From the NCBI RefSeq assembly GCF_035653575.1, contig NZ_DASRBQ010000124.1, forward strand, positions 1-64,000: 64,000 bases of DNA, written 5' to 3'. Position 1 is the first letter of the stretch. The number at the start of each line of letters is the position of its first letter. The DNA is from Actinocrinis sp035653575. Lineage in GTDB: Bacteria; Actinomycetota; Actinomycetes; Streptomycetales; Catenulisporaceae. Below are positions 8,072 to 16,702 of this stretch, piece by piece. The translations under genes and the position numbers were made by a program. The notes below the pieces were generated by a model, which was not told the DNA's origin, made no database searches, and worked only from the letters and a program-made list of their open reading frames with translations.

Positions 8072-8866
8072 CTAAGCCCTCAGGAGCACGCGGCACGCGG
8101 TAATCGACACGGCGACGGACGGTTCGCCATCCTCCCCCGACCATGAACCGTCAGATGCCTGAAGCGCTATGAGGCGCGCGGCGATGCGCCGCGTCCAGCG
8201 ATCGCCGCGCGGCGTGTTCGAGCCGAACTGGACCAGATCAGCGGCGGTGAGCCCGTCGAAACTTCGGCCGACCACGTCCAACAGCCGCCGTGCGGCGAGG
8301 TCACGACCGGCGACCCGCAGTACCCGTGCGCCGAGCCAGTGCGCGACGAGCGGGCCGGGCAGCCGGCCGTGCGGGTCGAGCGACCATTCGAGCGCCTGCG
8401 CGGCCTGCTCGATGGCCCGCTGCGGGCCGGAGTACGCGATGAGCGTACGCGCGCAGTTCCCGGTGAGGTACACGCGGGCGGCAGCCGAGCCCGGCATGAG
8501 TGCGTCGGGAGTGCGGTGGCTCGGTCCTTCCCGCCACGTCCCGTCGTCCAGTTGCGTCGAAGTGAGGAAGGCGATCGCCGCTGGGATGTCGACGGCGGGC
8601 GGCGGTGAGCTGAAGTCGGAGAGCAGGTCGAGCATGTGGCACGTGGCGTCGAGACTGGAGGCGCCTTCGGACCACGCCGCCGGCCAGCCGCCGTCGATAT
8701 TCTGCGGCGGCTCCGGCGCTATCGAAATGCCGGTTTGCTCAGATTTCCGGTTCGTCGCGGCCAACAGCGCGGAAAAGCGGTCTAGATCGAAGGGTCCCCC
8801 GTGACCCTGAATGTAGTCCGCGGCCCGGTCGATCGCTCCGGACGCGCTCTCGGGTGTCTCACTCAC
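8072..8866 (-). CDS. Terpene-cyclase/prenyltransferase-fold (alpha/alpha toroid) protein
   Basis: A 264-residue protein resembling the repeats of squalene/oxidosqualene cyclases and protein prenyltransferase beta subunits. QW-like motifs are visible: LTSTQLDDGTW at about 129-139 and LIALQASDGSWSGED near the C-terminus. No DxDD protonation motif of squalene-hopene cyclases was seen, and the protein is less than half the length of a true cyclase, so terpene cyclisation should not be assumed. It probably forms a single half-barrel with a structural or binding role. It has its own convergent terminator shared with pepD; no operon partner. Confidence 0.6.
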   Translation of the reverse strand: MSETPESASGAIDRAADYIQGHGGPFDLDRFSALLAATNRKSEQTGISIAPEPPQNIDGGWPAAWSEGASSLDATCHMLDLLSDFSSPPPAVDIPAAIAFLTSTQLDDGTWREGPSHRTPDALMPGSAAARVYLTGNCARTLIAYSGPQRAIEQAAQALEWSLDPHGRLPGPLVAHWLGARVLRVAGRDLAARRLLDVVGRSFDGLTAADLVQFGSNTPRGDRWTRRIAARLIALQASDGSWSGEDGEPSVAVSITACRVLLRA

Positions 8867-8934
8867 ACGCTGACGTTACCGGGAGCTGGCGCTCGTATGG
8901 TCACCGGCTAATAACGAAAGCCAGACTAAAGACG

Positions 8935-8973
8935 ATTCGGCGGCCACGGGAACACGTTCCGTGACCGCCGAAT
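8935..8973 (-). terminator. Terminator downstream of the MFS efflux gene
   Basis: Inverted repeat ATTCGGCGG / CCGCCGAAT with a second inner stem CACGG / CCGTG, about 55 bases after the stop of the minus-strand MFS gene. Confidence 0.75.
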
Positions 8974-9028
8974 GCGAGGTATATCAAAGTTATTCGTCTG
9001 CCGCGGGCTTGGTTCTCTCGTGCACGAA

Positions 9029-10606
9029 TCAGAATGCGGATCCGATCAGCTCCGGGTTTTCCACCTCATTCTGCTGCGATTGTGCGGTTTCGATGCGCAG
9101 TCCGCGCAGGAACGTCACGGTCATCGCTGCCGCCGCCAGCATCAGCACCGCCGCACCGATTGCCGCCACGTTCATCCCGTGCGTGAACGCATCCCGCGCT
9201 GCCGTAAGCAGCGAGCCGCCAGTGCGGCCGGGCAGTTGGTGGGACACGGTTACCGCACCGCCGAGCGTGTCGCGCGCAGTGCTCAGGACTCCTGACGGCA
9301 GTCCGTGCGGCGCGTTAGACGCGAGGTCCGATCGGTAAATCGCGGCGCCAATGCTTCCAAGCACCGCCATACCCAACGCACCGCCGAACTCCGTGCCCGT
9401 CTCGACCACAGCCGCCGCTGCCCCAGCCCGCTCGGGCGGTACCGCGCCCATGATTAGCTCGCCGCCGATCGTCATGACCATGACGAGCCCGCTGGCGTAG
9501 ATGCCCGCCCCGACCAGCACGACCCAGATGCGGGACTGCGCGTGCAGCTGAGTGAGCAGGCTGAATCCGGCGCAGCCGAGCAGGAATCCGGCTCCCGCGA
9601 TGTACGCCCTGTCGAAGTGCTGCACGAGGGCGCCCGTGAGCGGGGCTATGGCGCCTATACCGAGCGAGGGGACGAGCGACCAGAGCGCGGCCGTCATCGG
9701 GCTCATGCCCATCACGGATTGGAGGTACTGCGTGGTGAAGATGGCGAAGCCGACGATGGCGAACATCGCGATGGCGTTCATCAGGACCGAGCCGGTGAAG
9801 CCGCGGCTACGAAACAGCTTCAGGTCGATCATCGGGTGATCACTGCGCACCTGGCGCAGTAGGAAGAGGCCGCCGACGACGGTCCCGGCCGCGATGTAGG
9901 CCGAGCGTTCGCCGGACACTCCGTTGGCCGCGATCTCCTTGATGCCGTAGATCACCGGCAGCACCGCGCCGAGGGAGAGCAGCGAGCCGAGCAGGTCGAA
10001 CCGGCCGGCCTGCGGCGCGCGGAACTCCGGCACCAGCGCCGGGGCGAGTATCAGCAGCATGAGCATGAACGGGACGTTGATCAGGAAGATCGAGCCCCAC
10101 CAGAAGTGGCCGAGCAGGAAGCCACTGAGCACCGGGCCGAGGGCGATTCCGCTGGTGGTGCCGCCGGTCCAGATCGCGATGGCGGTGCGGCGCTGCTTCT
10201 CGTCGTGGAACATGTTGCGGATCAGCGCGAGCGTCGAGGGCATCAGGGTCGCGCCGGCCACGCCGAGCACGGCGCGTGCCGCGATCAGCTGTCCGGCGGA
10301 GTGCGAGTAGGCGGCGCCGAGCGAGGCCAGGCTGAACGAGGCCGCGCCGATGAGCAGCAGCCGGCGCCGGCCGATCCGGTCGCCTAGTGAGCCCATGGTG
10401 ATCAGCAGCCCGGCGAGCACGAACCCGTACACGTCGAAGATCCACAGCTGTTGGGTGCTGCTCGGTTCCAGGTCCCGGCTGATGAACGGGACGGCGAAGT
10501 AGAGGACGGAGACGTCCATCGAGACCAGCAGGAGCGGCAGCAGCAGCACCCCGAGCCCGATCCATTCCCTGCGTCCGGCCCGCGGGCCGCTCGGCTTAGT
10601 CGTCAT
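9029..10606 (-). CDS. MFS multidrug efflux transporter, DHA2 (14-TM, QacA/SmvA-like)
   Basis: A 525-residue proton-coupled drug exporter of the inner membrane with about 14 predicted TM helices. DHA2 features: MDVSVLYFAVPFIS in TM1 (the acidic residue typical of QacA-type pumps), the motif-A loop GSLGDRIGRRRLLL between TM2 and TM3, and motif C (GGTTSGIALGPVLSGFL) in TM5. It is divergently transcribed from a TetR regulator across an 83-base gap holding inverted and direct repeats, the classic layout of a ligand-inducible efflux pair. Likely substrates are cationic or amphipathic compounds; the sequence cannot say more. Confidence 0.9.
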   Translation of the reverse strand: MTTKPSGPRAGRREWIGLGVLLLPLLLVSMDVSVLYFAVPFISRDLEPSSTQQLWIFDVYGFVLAGLLITMGSLGDRIGRRRLLLIGAASFSLASLGAAYSHSAGQLIAARAVLGVAGATLMPSTLALIRNMFHDEKQRRTAIAIWTGGTTSGIALGPVLSGFLLGHFWWGSIFLINVPFMLMLLILAPALVPEFRAPQAGRFDLLGSLLSLGAVLPVIYGIKEIAANGVSGERSAYIAAGTVVGGLFLLRQVRSDHPMIDLKLFRSRGFTGSVLMNAIAMFAIVGFAIFTTQYLQSVMGMSPMTAALWSLVPSLGIGAIAPLTGALVQHFDRAYIAGAGFLLGCAGFSLLTQLHAQSRIWVVLVGAGIYASGLVMVMTIGGELIMGAVPPERAGAAAAVVETGTEFGGALGMAVLGSIGAAIYRSDLASNAPHGLPSGVLSTARDTLGGAVTVSHQLPGRTGGSLLTAARDAFTHGMNVAAIGAAVLMLAAAAMTVTFLRGLRIETAQSQQNEVENPELIGSAF

Positions 10607-10618
10607 GCCGGGAACTGT

Positions 10619-10652
10619 ACAACCGTCTAATACAACTGTCTAGTACGGTTGT
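10619..10652. promoter_or_regulatory. TetR operator between the MFS and tetR genes
   Basis: ACAACCGTCTAAT (10619) and ACAACTGTCTAGT (10632) are 13-base direct repeats, followed by ACGGTTGT (10645-10652), the inverted form of the first half-site. The block fills the divergent promoter, so one bound regulator could control both genes. Confidence 0.7.
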
Positions 10653-10689
10653 GCAAGACGATCGTCCAAGGCGGGAGTATGCTCAGGAC

Positions 10690-11280
10690 ATGGGAAATCG
10701 CGAGGATCTGCTCGAGGGCGCGAAGCGCTGTCTGCTCGAGAAGGGGTACCGGGCCACCACCGCCCGCGACATCGCGGCGGCCTCCGGAGTGAGCCTGGCG
10801 GCCATCGGCTACCACTTCGGCTCCAAAGAGGCGCTGATGAACCAGGCGGTCTACGAGGCCGTCGGCGAGTGGAGCGAGGGCTTCGAGGAAGCCCTGGCCG
10901 CGGTGGACCCGAACGCCAGCGCGCTGGATCGGATCGAGACCCTGTGGACGCACATGGTGGCCTCGTTCGAGAACAACAAGCCGCTGTGGCGCGCTCAGTT
11001 GGAGCTCATCGTCGAATTCGATCGGAACCCGGAAATGCGCGCGTTCTTCGCCCGGATTCAGCCGGAGGCGCACCTGGGCCTGTCCCAGTTGTTCCCGGGT
11101 GCCGACCCCTCGTCCGACGAGAAGGCGAGAATGCAGATCGGCAAGCTGTACCACGCGATTCTGATCGGCGTGATGGCCCAGTACGCCATCGATCCGGAGA
11201 CGGCGCCGTCAGGGCACGATTTGGCGGAGGCGCTGCGCATGATCGCGGCGCACATCCAGACAAAGGACGCAGAGCGCTGA
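10690..11280 (+). CDS. TetR-family transcriptional regulator
   Basis: A 196-residue repressor. The N-terminal HTH spans about 2-47: ATTARDIAAASGVSLAAIGYH, then FGSKEALM. The C-terminal domain resembles TetR_C groups that bind drug-like ligands. An in-frame GTG exists at 10651, but that start would lie inside the operator, so the ATG at 10690 (GGGAG 12 bases upstream, a somewhat long spacing) is preferred. By position it should repress itself and the divergent MFS pump; the inducer is unknown. Confidence 0.85.
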   Translation: MGNREDLLEGAKRCLLEKGYRATTARDIAAASGVSLAAIGYHFGSKEALMNQAVYEAVGEWSEGFEEALAAVDPNASALDRIETLWTHMVASFENNKPLWRAQLELIVEFDRNPEMRAFFARIQPEAHLGLSQLFPGADPSSDEKARMQIGKLYHAILIGVMAQYAIDPETAPSGHDLAEALRMIAAHIQTKDAER

Positions 11281-11302
11281 GGTAACCGCGACGAAGCGTG
11301 CG

Positions 11303-11665
11303 TTACTTGCGCTTGAGCTGCTTAAGCAGCACGGGCACATGGCTATGTTCGACGTCCTTCGTGGCCGTCAGCAAGGTGACGGTGTGCTTCGCCGCCCGAG
11401 CGCGTAGCTCGTCCAGTTTCTTGCTCTGATCCGGCCCGTCGAGTTCGGCCGTGTACCGATCGGCGAACTCCTCGCGGCGCTCGTCCGGTGCCGCGTGGAA
11501 CCACTTGCGCAGCTCGTTGGATGGCGCGGCGTCCTTCGCCCACTCGTCGAGCGCGGCTCGCTCCTTGCTGACGCCGCGCGGCCACAGCCGGTCGACGAGC
11601 ACGCGCTCGCCGTCCTGCGGCGATGGGTCGTCCTGCACGCGCTTGATCCGGAACCCACCAGCCAT
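11303..11665 (-). CDS. DUF488 family protein (YeaO-like)
   Basis: A 120-residue protein. DUF488 motifs are clear: RVLVDRLWPRGVSKE near the N-terminus, a central RKWFHAAPDE, and a C-terminal TLLTATKDVEHSHVPVL. Members are small, uncharacterised and proposed to have a nucleotide- or nucleic-acid-related role; no function is established. A GGAGGTGA site precedes the ATG. A perfect 16-bp hairpin sits 20-54 bases upstream of the start, so it lies in the promoter or leader. Confidence 0.85.
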   Translation of the reverse strand: MAGGFRIKRVQDDPSPQDGERVLVDRLWPRGVSKERAALDEWAKDAAPSNELRKWFHAAPDERREEFADRYTAELDGPDQSKKLDELRARAAKHTVTLLTATKDVEHSHVPVLLKQLKRK

Positions 11666-11684
11666 CGCTCACCTCCGCAAACGC

Positions 11685-11719
11685 GACGGGGGAATCGGTG
11701 TGTCACCGATTCCCCCGTC
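11685..11719. terminator. Perfect 16-bp hairpin between the DUF488 and SUKH-like genes
   Basis: GACGGGGGAATCGGTG - TGT - CACCGATTCCCCCGTC, one of the strongest inverted repeats in the window. It is upstream of both flanking genes rather than downstream of one. It could be an insulator, a leader attenuator for the DUF488 mRNA, or the leftover terminator of a lost gene. Confidence 0.5.
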
Positions 11720-11891
11720 CACGGGACTTCACACCCGGGCCACACCCGTACCCGAGCTCAGCGGCGTCAGCGGCGGCCTAGCGCGGCCGCCGCCTGGGCC
11801 GTACTGGTGGAGCGTACGTATTCCGGGGCTGCTGTATTCCGCCTTCAACCGCACGGCATCTAACCTGATCTCAGTCGACGAGGGGGTTGCC

Positions 11892-12500
11892 GTGCGGGCG
11901 GATCTGGCGGAACTTGCCCGATTGGTGCCACCACCACTGGGACCCGTGGCGCCACCGCCCTGGCACCGATCAAAGACAGAGTTCGGGTTAGAGCTTCCGA
12001 GTGACTACCGAGCATTCGTCGATGCGTATGGCGGTGGGGAACTGAGCAAGGCCGGCCTCGGCGGTCCGCTCTTGAGCGTTGTGACTCCATGCAACGCGCC
12101 CTCGCCACACAGCTCGTCGGCCGGGTTTCCTGCGCTGCTCGAATACCAGCTCGGAGAGGCTGAGCTGTTCGGGGAGTTCGACGAATCCGACTGGGACGGT
12201 CCGGTGTACCCGTTCCACCCGACTCCTGGTGGCCTTGTGGCTTGGGGCCAGAACATGATGGGTGACGCGTTCTTCTGGCTGACCCAAGATCCCGACCCGG
12301 ATCGGTGGCCCGTGCTGATGTGGGCTCGTGGCCCGGTAACGACCTACCGGTTCGATGGCGGGATCGTGACGTTCTTGCTCGCGCTCCTGGCAGGTGATCA
12401 TCCGGCCTCGGCGCTGCTCGAGGGCCCCGGAGTGCACTGGATCATGCACAACGATTGGCTCCGCCGGGATTTGGCGGTGTCGGCCGGGCCGCCGGCATAG
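11892..12500 (+). CDS. SUKH (SMI1/KNR4)-like protein
   Basis: A 202-residue protein. The GTG at 11892 has GAGGGGG five bases upstream; longer in-frame starts overlap the DUF488 gene. It has the SUKH pattern: a LPSDYRAFVDAYGGGEL motif near the N-terminus, GGLVAWGQNMMGDAFFWL in the middle (the G...W.....GD..FW core) and a C-terminal helix. SUKH proteins are often immunity proteins of contact-dependent or secreted toxins, and also occur as housekeeping proteins. No toxin gene is adjacent, so it may be an orphan immunity gene. Two hairpins follow it. Confidence 0.7.
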   Translation: MRADLAELARLVPPPLGPVAPPPWHRSKTEFGLELPSDYRAFVDAYGGGELSKAGLGGPLLSVVTPCNAPSPHSSSAGFPALLEYQLGEAELFGEFDESDWDGPVYPFHPTPGGLVAWGQNMMGDAFFWLTQDPDPDRWPVLMWARGPVTTYRFDGGIVTFLLALLAGDHPASALLEGPGVHWIMHNDWLRRDLAVSAGPPA

Positions 12501-12506
12501 CCCTTG

Positions 12507-12535
12507 GCCCGTGTTGCATTGAATGCAACACGGGC
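12507..12535 (+). terminator. Terminator of the SUKH-like gene
   Basis: GCCCGTGTTGCATT / AATGCAACACGGGC, a nearly continuous inverted repeat starting six bases after the stop codon. Confidence 0.75.
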
Positions 12536-12548
12536 CTCGAAACGACAA

Positions 12549-12583
12549 GGGCGGTGGAGCCGGTCCACCCGACTCCACCGCCC
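12549..12583 (-). terminator. Terminator of nrdJ
   Basis: Stem GGGCGGTGGAG / CTCCACCGCCC with a 13-base loop. It lies 35 bases beyond the nrdJ stop; together with the previous hairpin it separates two convergent genes. Confidence 0.75.
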
Positions 12584-12617
12584 TGAACAGCAATTTTAAC
12601 CAGCTAAGGCCTCATTT

Positions 12618-15584
12618 TCAGCTGCAGCCGCTGGTGGAGCCGCAGCCCTCGCAGGCGTAGCAACTGCCGGCCGGGCGCATCTTGGTGCCGCAGTTGAGGC
12701 ACAGCGGGGCGTCGGCGGCGTGGCCGAGCTTGGCCTCAAGCACCTCGACCGAGGAGCCGGCGCCGGAGGGGGCGCGGCGGACGCTGGCCTCAGCCTGCGC
12801 CGCGGAGTCCTCGGCCTTGGCCTGGGCGGGCTTGGCGTCGGCCGACTTCGGGGCGCGCTCCTCTATCGGCGCGGACTGGGCGATCTCGGTGAGGTCGGCG
12901 TCCTCGTCCGGCAGGTAGGAGCCGGTCTCCACCTGGCGCTGGCGCTCGGTGGCCGAGTAGATGCCGTAGTCGGCGCGCACGTCGAAGGGCAGGTAGTCCA
13001 GGGCCAGGCGGCGGAAGATGTAGTCCAGGATCGACTGCGCCATCCGCACGTCCGGGTCGTCGGTCAGGCCGGCCGGCTCGAAGCGCATGTTGGTGAACTT
13101 CGAGACGTAGGTCTCCAGCGGCACCCCGTACTGCAGGCCCACCGAGATGGCGATGGAGAAGGCGTCCATCATGCCGGCCAGAGTCGAGCCCTGCTTCGAC
13201 ATCTTCAGGAACAGCTCGCCGAGGCCGTCATCCGGGTAGGAGTTGGCGATCATGTAGCCCTCGGCCCCGCCCACCGCGAAGGAGGTGGTGCGGCCCGGGC
13301 GGTTCTTCGGCAGGCGGCGGCGGACCGGGCGGTGCTCCGCCTCGCTCGCGTCAGCACTCTGCGCCGGGACGGGGGCCGCCTGCTGGGCGGCGGCGGCCGC
13401 GGCGGCCGCGGCACGCTTCGCGCCCTTGGCGTCCTGCAGCGGCTGGCCGACCTTGCAGTTGTTGCGGTAGATCGCCAGCGCCTTGAGGCCGAGCTTCCAG
13501 CCCTGGAAGTAGATCTCCTCGATCTCCTCCACGGTGGCCGACTCCGGCATGTTCACCGTCTTGCTGATCGCGCCGGACAGGTGCGGCTGGATCGCCGCCA
13601 TCATCTTCACGTGGCCCATCGGCGCGATCGAGCGCTCGCCCATGGCGCAGTCGAAGACCTCGTAGTGCGCCTGCTTGAGGCCGGGGGCGCCAACCACGTG
13701 GCCGTGCTCGGCGATGTACTCGACGATCGCCTCGACCTGCTCCTCGTGGTAGCCGAGCTTGCGCAGCGCGCGCGGGACCGTGTTGTTCACGATCTGCATC
13801 GAGCCGCCGCCGACCAGCTTCTTGAACTTCACCAGCGCCAGGTCCGGCTCGACCCCGGTGGTGTCCACGTCCATCATGAAGCCGATGGTGCCGGTCGGGG
13901 CGAGCAGGCTGGCCTGCGCGTTGCGCCAGCCGTTGACCAGGCCGGTATCGATGCCCTCACGCCAGGCCTTCTTCGCCGCATCCAGGATGTCCGCGTCGAA
14001 CTTCTCCAGCGTCACTACAGCGTCCGCGGCCGCAGCGTGCTTACGCATCACGGCGGTGTGCGGCTCGGCGTTGCGCGCGTAACCGGCATACGGGCCGACA
14101 ACTCCGGCCAGTTCTGCGGAGCGCTTGTACGCGGCGCCGGTCATCAGGGCCGTGATCGCGGCGGCGATGGCCCGGCCGCCCTCAGAGTCATAGGCGTGGC
14201 CGGTCGCCATCAGCAGCGCGCCGAGGTTGGCGTAGCCGATGCCGAGCTGGCGGTAGTCCCGGGTGGTCTTGGTGATCGGCTCGGTCGGGAAGTCCGCGAA
14301 GCAGATGGAGATGTCCATCGCGGTGATGACCAGCTCGACGACCTTGGCGAAGGTCTCCGAGTCAAAGGTGTCGTCGTCGCGCAGGAACTTCATCAGGTTC
14401 AGCGAGGCCAGGTTGCACGAGGAGTTGTCCAGCGACATGTACTCCGAGCACGGGTTCGACGCGGTGATCCGGCCGGTGTTCGGGTTCGTGTGCCAGGCGT
14501 TGATCGTTCCGTCGTACTGGATGCCCGGATCGGCGCACTCCCAGGCCGCCTGCGCCATCTGCCGGAACAGGTCCTTGGCGTCCACGGTCTCGATGACTTC
14601 ACCGGAGCCGCGGGCCAGCAGGTTGAAGCTGCCGCCCTGCTCGACGGCGTGCATGAACTCGTCGTTCACCCGGACCGAGTTGTTCGCGTTCTGGTACTGC
14701 ACCGAGGTGATGTCGGCGCCGCCGAGGTCCATGTCATAGCCGGCGTCCCGCAGGACCCGGATCTTGTCCTCCTCGCGGGCCTTGGTCCAGATGAACTCCT
14801 GGACGTCCGGGTGGTCCACGTCGAGCACGACCATCTTCGCCGCGCGCCGGGTCGCCCCGCCGGACTTGATGGTGCCCGCGGACGCGTCGGCCCCGCGCAT
14901 GAAGGAGACCGGTCCGGAGGCGTTGCCGCCCGAGGAGAGCAGTTCCTTGGAGGAGCGGATCCGGGAGAGGTTGAGGCCAGCGCCGGAGCCGCCCTTGAAG
15001 ATCAGGCCCTCCTCGCGGTACCAGTTCAGGATCGAGTCCATGGTGTCGTCCACGGACAGGATGAAGCAGGCGGAGACCTGCTGCGGGCTCTTCGTGCCGA
15101 CGTTGAACCAGACCGGGGAGTTGAAGGCGAAGACCTGGTGCACGAGGGCGTGGGTGAGCTCGTGCTCGAAGATCTCGGCGTCCTCGGGCGTGGCGAAGTA
15201 GGCGTGCTCCTCGCCTGCCTTGCGGTAGGTCTTGACCACCCGGTCGACGACCTGGCGCAGCGACCATTCGCGCTGGTCGGTGCCGAGCGCGCCGCGGAAG
15301 TACTTGGTGGTGACGATGTTGGCCGCGTTCACCGACCAGAAGGACGGGAACTCCACGCCCTTCTGCTCGAAGTTGATCGAGCCGTCCCGCCAGTTCGTCA
15401 TGACCACGTCGCGGCGTTCCCACTCGACCTCGTCATACGGGTGCACGCCGGGCTTGGTGAAGACCCGTTCGATACGCAGACCGCGGGAGGGGCCGTCGGA
15501 CTGCTTCTGCGCGGCGCCCGCCTGACCAGGCACCCCGTGCTGCTTGCCGGCTTTGCGGGCCGGCCCGCTGATGGTCTCCGTCAT
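12618..15584 (-). CDS. nrdJ: Adenosylcobalamin-dependent (class II) ribonucleotide reductase NrdJ
   Basis: Converts ribonucleotides to deoxyribonucleotides using coenzyme B12, independent of oxygen. 988 residues, the usual size of actinobacterial NrdJ. The catalytic barrel contains NPCSEYMSLDNSSCNLAS and a radical-site region around SGGNASGPVSFM. The C-terminus ends in a Cys-rich tail (CLNCGTKMRPAGSCYACEGC) that reduces the active-site disulfide. An Ala-rich linker (AAAAAAAAQQAA) and an acidic Lys/Ala region separate core and tail. GAGAGGA lies upstream of the ATG. It follows nrdR on the same strand with a 155-base gap, matching the nrdRJ pair of Streptomyces. No cobalamin riboswitch was recognised upstream. 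Confidence 0.97.
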   Translation of the reverse strand: MTETISGPARKAGKQHGVPGQAGAAQKQSDGPSRGLRIERVFTKPGVHPYDEVEWERRDVVMTNWRDGSINFEQKGVEFPSFWSVNAANIVTTKYFRGALGTDQREWSLRQVVDRVVKTYRKAGEEHAYFATPEDAEIFEHELTHALVHQVFAFNSPVWFNVGTKSPQQVSACFILSVDDTMDSILNWYREEGLIFKGGSGAGLNLSRIRSSKELLSSGGNASGPVSFMRGADASAGTIKSGGATRRAAKMVVLDVDHPDVQEFIWTKAREEDKIRVLRDAGYDMDLGGADITSVQYQNANNSVRVNDEFMHAVEQGGSFNLLARGSGEVIETVDAKDLFRQMAQAAWECADPGIQYDGTINAWHTNPNTGRITASNPCSEYMSLDNSSCNLASLNLMKFLRDDDTFDSETFAKVVELVITAMDISICFADFPTEPITKTTRDYRQLGIGYANLGALLMATGHAYDSEGGRAIAAAITALMTGAAYKRSAELAGVVGPYAGYARNAEPHTAVMRKHAAAADAVVTLEKFDADILDAAKKAWREGIDTGLVNGWRNAQASLLAPTGTIGFMMDVDTTGVEPDLALVKFKKLVGGGSMQIVNNTVPRALRKLGYHEEQVEAIVEYIAEHGHVVGAPGLKQAHYEVFDCAMGERSIAPMGHVKMMAAIQPHLSGAISKTVNMPESATVEEIEEIYFQGWKLGLKALAIYRNNCKVGQPLQDAKGAKRAAAAAAAAAQQAAPVPAQSADASEAEHRPVRRRLPKNRPGRTTSFAVGGAEGYMIANSYPDDGLGELFLKMSKQGSTLAGMMDAFSIAISVGLQYGVPLETYVSKFTNMRFEPAGLTDDPDVRMAQSILDYIFRRLALDYLPFDVRADYGIYSATERQRQVETGSYLPDEDADLTEIAQSAPIEERAPKSADAKPAQAKAEDSAAQAEASVRRAPSGAGSSVEVLEAKLGHAADAPLCLNCGTKMRPAGSCYACEGCGSTSGCS

Positions 15585-15660
15585 GAGAAGCGTCCTCTCT
15601 CGTCCCTCTGTGTCAACGTCTTAGCCCCCGACCGGCTTCCCCACCGGCTGTGGACCGCTC

Positions 15661-15720
15661 CCTGCGCTTACGCCTGCTAAATCTCTGCTACGTCTGCTTA
15701 TGCGTCTAAGTCTGTTTACG
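15661..15720. repeat. Degenerate short-period sequence between nrdR and nrdJ
   Basis: CTG-led units recur at 15662, 15674, 15685, 15694 and 15712 (spacing 12, 11, 9, 18), each followed by a TTAYG- or TAAR-like core. AT content is higher than in the surroundings. Function unknown; it is transcribed if nrdR and nrdJ are one operon. Confidence 0.4.
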
Positions 15721-15739
15721 TTTGGGCCGCGGCCGCGGC

Positions 15740-16243
15740 TCAGCCTGCGACGGCCGGTTCGCCCGCCCGATCGGTGCCTGCGTCCGGGCCGTCCCCCGCC
15801 TCGGTCCTGCGCAGCGCGGCGATCTCGGCCTCGAAGTCATCCAGCGATTCGAACGCCCGGTAGACCGAGGCGAATCGCAGGTAGGCGACCAGGTCGAGGT
15901 CCCGCAGCGGCCCGAGTATCTCCAGCCCGACCTCGTGGCTGGGCAGCTCGGCCAAGCCGCGGGCCCGGATGGCCTCCTCGACCCGCTGGGCCAGCTGTGC
16001 GATCTGGTCCTCGGAGACCGGCCTTCCCTGACAAGCCTTGCGCACCCCACCGACAACTTTTTCGCGGCTGAACGGTTCGGTGACCCCGGAGCGCTTGACC
16101 ACCAGCAGCGCGGCGGTCTCGATCGTGGTGAACCTGCGGTTGCACTGCGGGCAGGAGCGGCGGCGGCGGATCACGGTGCCGTCCTCGGCGGTCCGCGAGT
16201 CGATCACCTTGCTGTCGGTGTAGCGACAGAACGGGCAGTGCAC
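15740..16243 (-). CDS. nrdR: Transcriptional repressor NrdR
   Basis: ATP/dATP-sensing repressor of ribonucleotide reductase genes, 167 residues. It has an N-terminal zinc ribbon with C-x2-C...C-x2-C (HCPFCRYTDSKVIDSR and RRRSCPQCNRRFTT) and an ATP-cone domain (about 49-140) with VKRSGVTEPFSREKVVGGVR. The start is GTG at 16243, giving the family N-terminus (V/M)HCPFC; an upstream GGGAGG supports it. The C-terminal tail of about 20 residues is not conserved. It lies upstream of and co-directional with nrdJ. Divergent from lexA across about 580 bases. Confidence 0.96.
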   Translation of the reverse strand: MHCPFCRYTDSKVIDSRTAEDGTVIRRRRSCPQCNRRFTTIETAALLVVKRSGVTEPFSREKVVGGVRKACQGRPVSEDQIAQLAQRVEEAIRARGLAELPSHEVGLEILGPLRDLDLVAYLRFASVYRAFESLDDFEAEIAALRRTEAGDGPDAGTDRAGEPAVAG

Positions 16244-16702
16244 GGTTGACCGGCCTCCCTGGTAATCGCCGCCGCGCGACTCGCTGTGACGGACCTGTGG
16301 ACACACCCTGTGCATAACCCCGTGACCTGCCGAACCGCTCAATCCCCAGTCGATACCACAATCTGTGGAACGCTCCGGACGACCAGCCACTAGATGTAGG
16401 GGTAAACCTAGCACGCGGACCGATCGCCCGCGACCCCGACGCGGCCGATCGAGGACGAGTGTCCGTGTCCTGATTAGCTACGCTCCGCGATCGGTCCAGG
16501 TGGCCTTGAACACCTTCGGGGGTCCTGCGCAAGGGTGTTCGGCGCAAATTCCTTCGACCGGATGAATTCGCTGTGGAAAACCGGATTAACAGCCGGAAGT
16601 GGCAGCAGGATGTACGGCAACAGCCCAGAGAAGAACGCGAGCGCGCGGCCGCGCGAAAGCGTCTGTGGCACACCAGCTCGACCGGCGGAGGGGATTGCGG
16701 CG
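16244..16702. other. Divergent promoter region of nrdR and lexA
   Basis: No gene seen. One possible NrdR box lies at 16387-16402 (CCACTAGATGTAGGGG, about 11 of 15 informative positions matching the ACACTATATnTAGTGT pattern); a second properly spaced box was not convincing. TGTGGACA- and TGTGGAAAA-like sequences occur at about 16297 and 16572 but are not exact DnaA boxes. Confidence 0.4.

Noticed and set aside
11720..11891. tRNA gene next to the 16-bp hairpin
   Set aside because: I could not build an acceptor stem with a T-arm and D-arm from this stretch.
12720..15680. A 986-codon open frame on the plus strand
   Set aside because: Antisense to nrdJ; it is an artefact of high GC at third positions and encodes a Val/Gly/Arg/His-rich sequence with no domain.
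15585..15739. Cobalamin riboswitch before nrdJ
   Set aside because: No B12-box-like GCCACTG sequence or matching helices were found; class II enzymes also do not need it.
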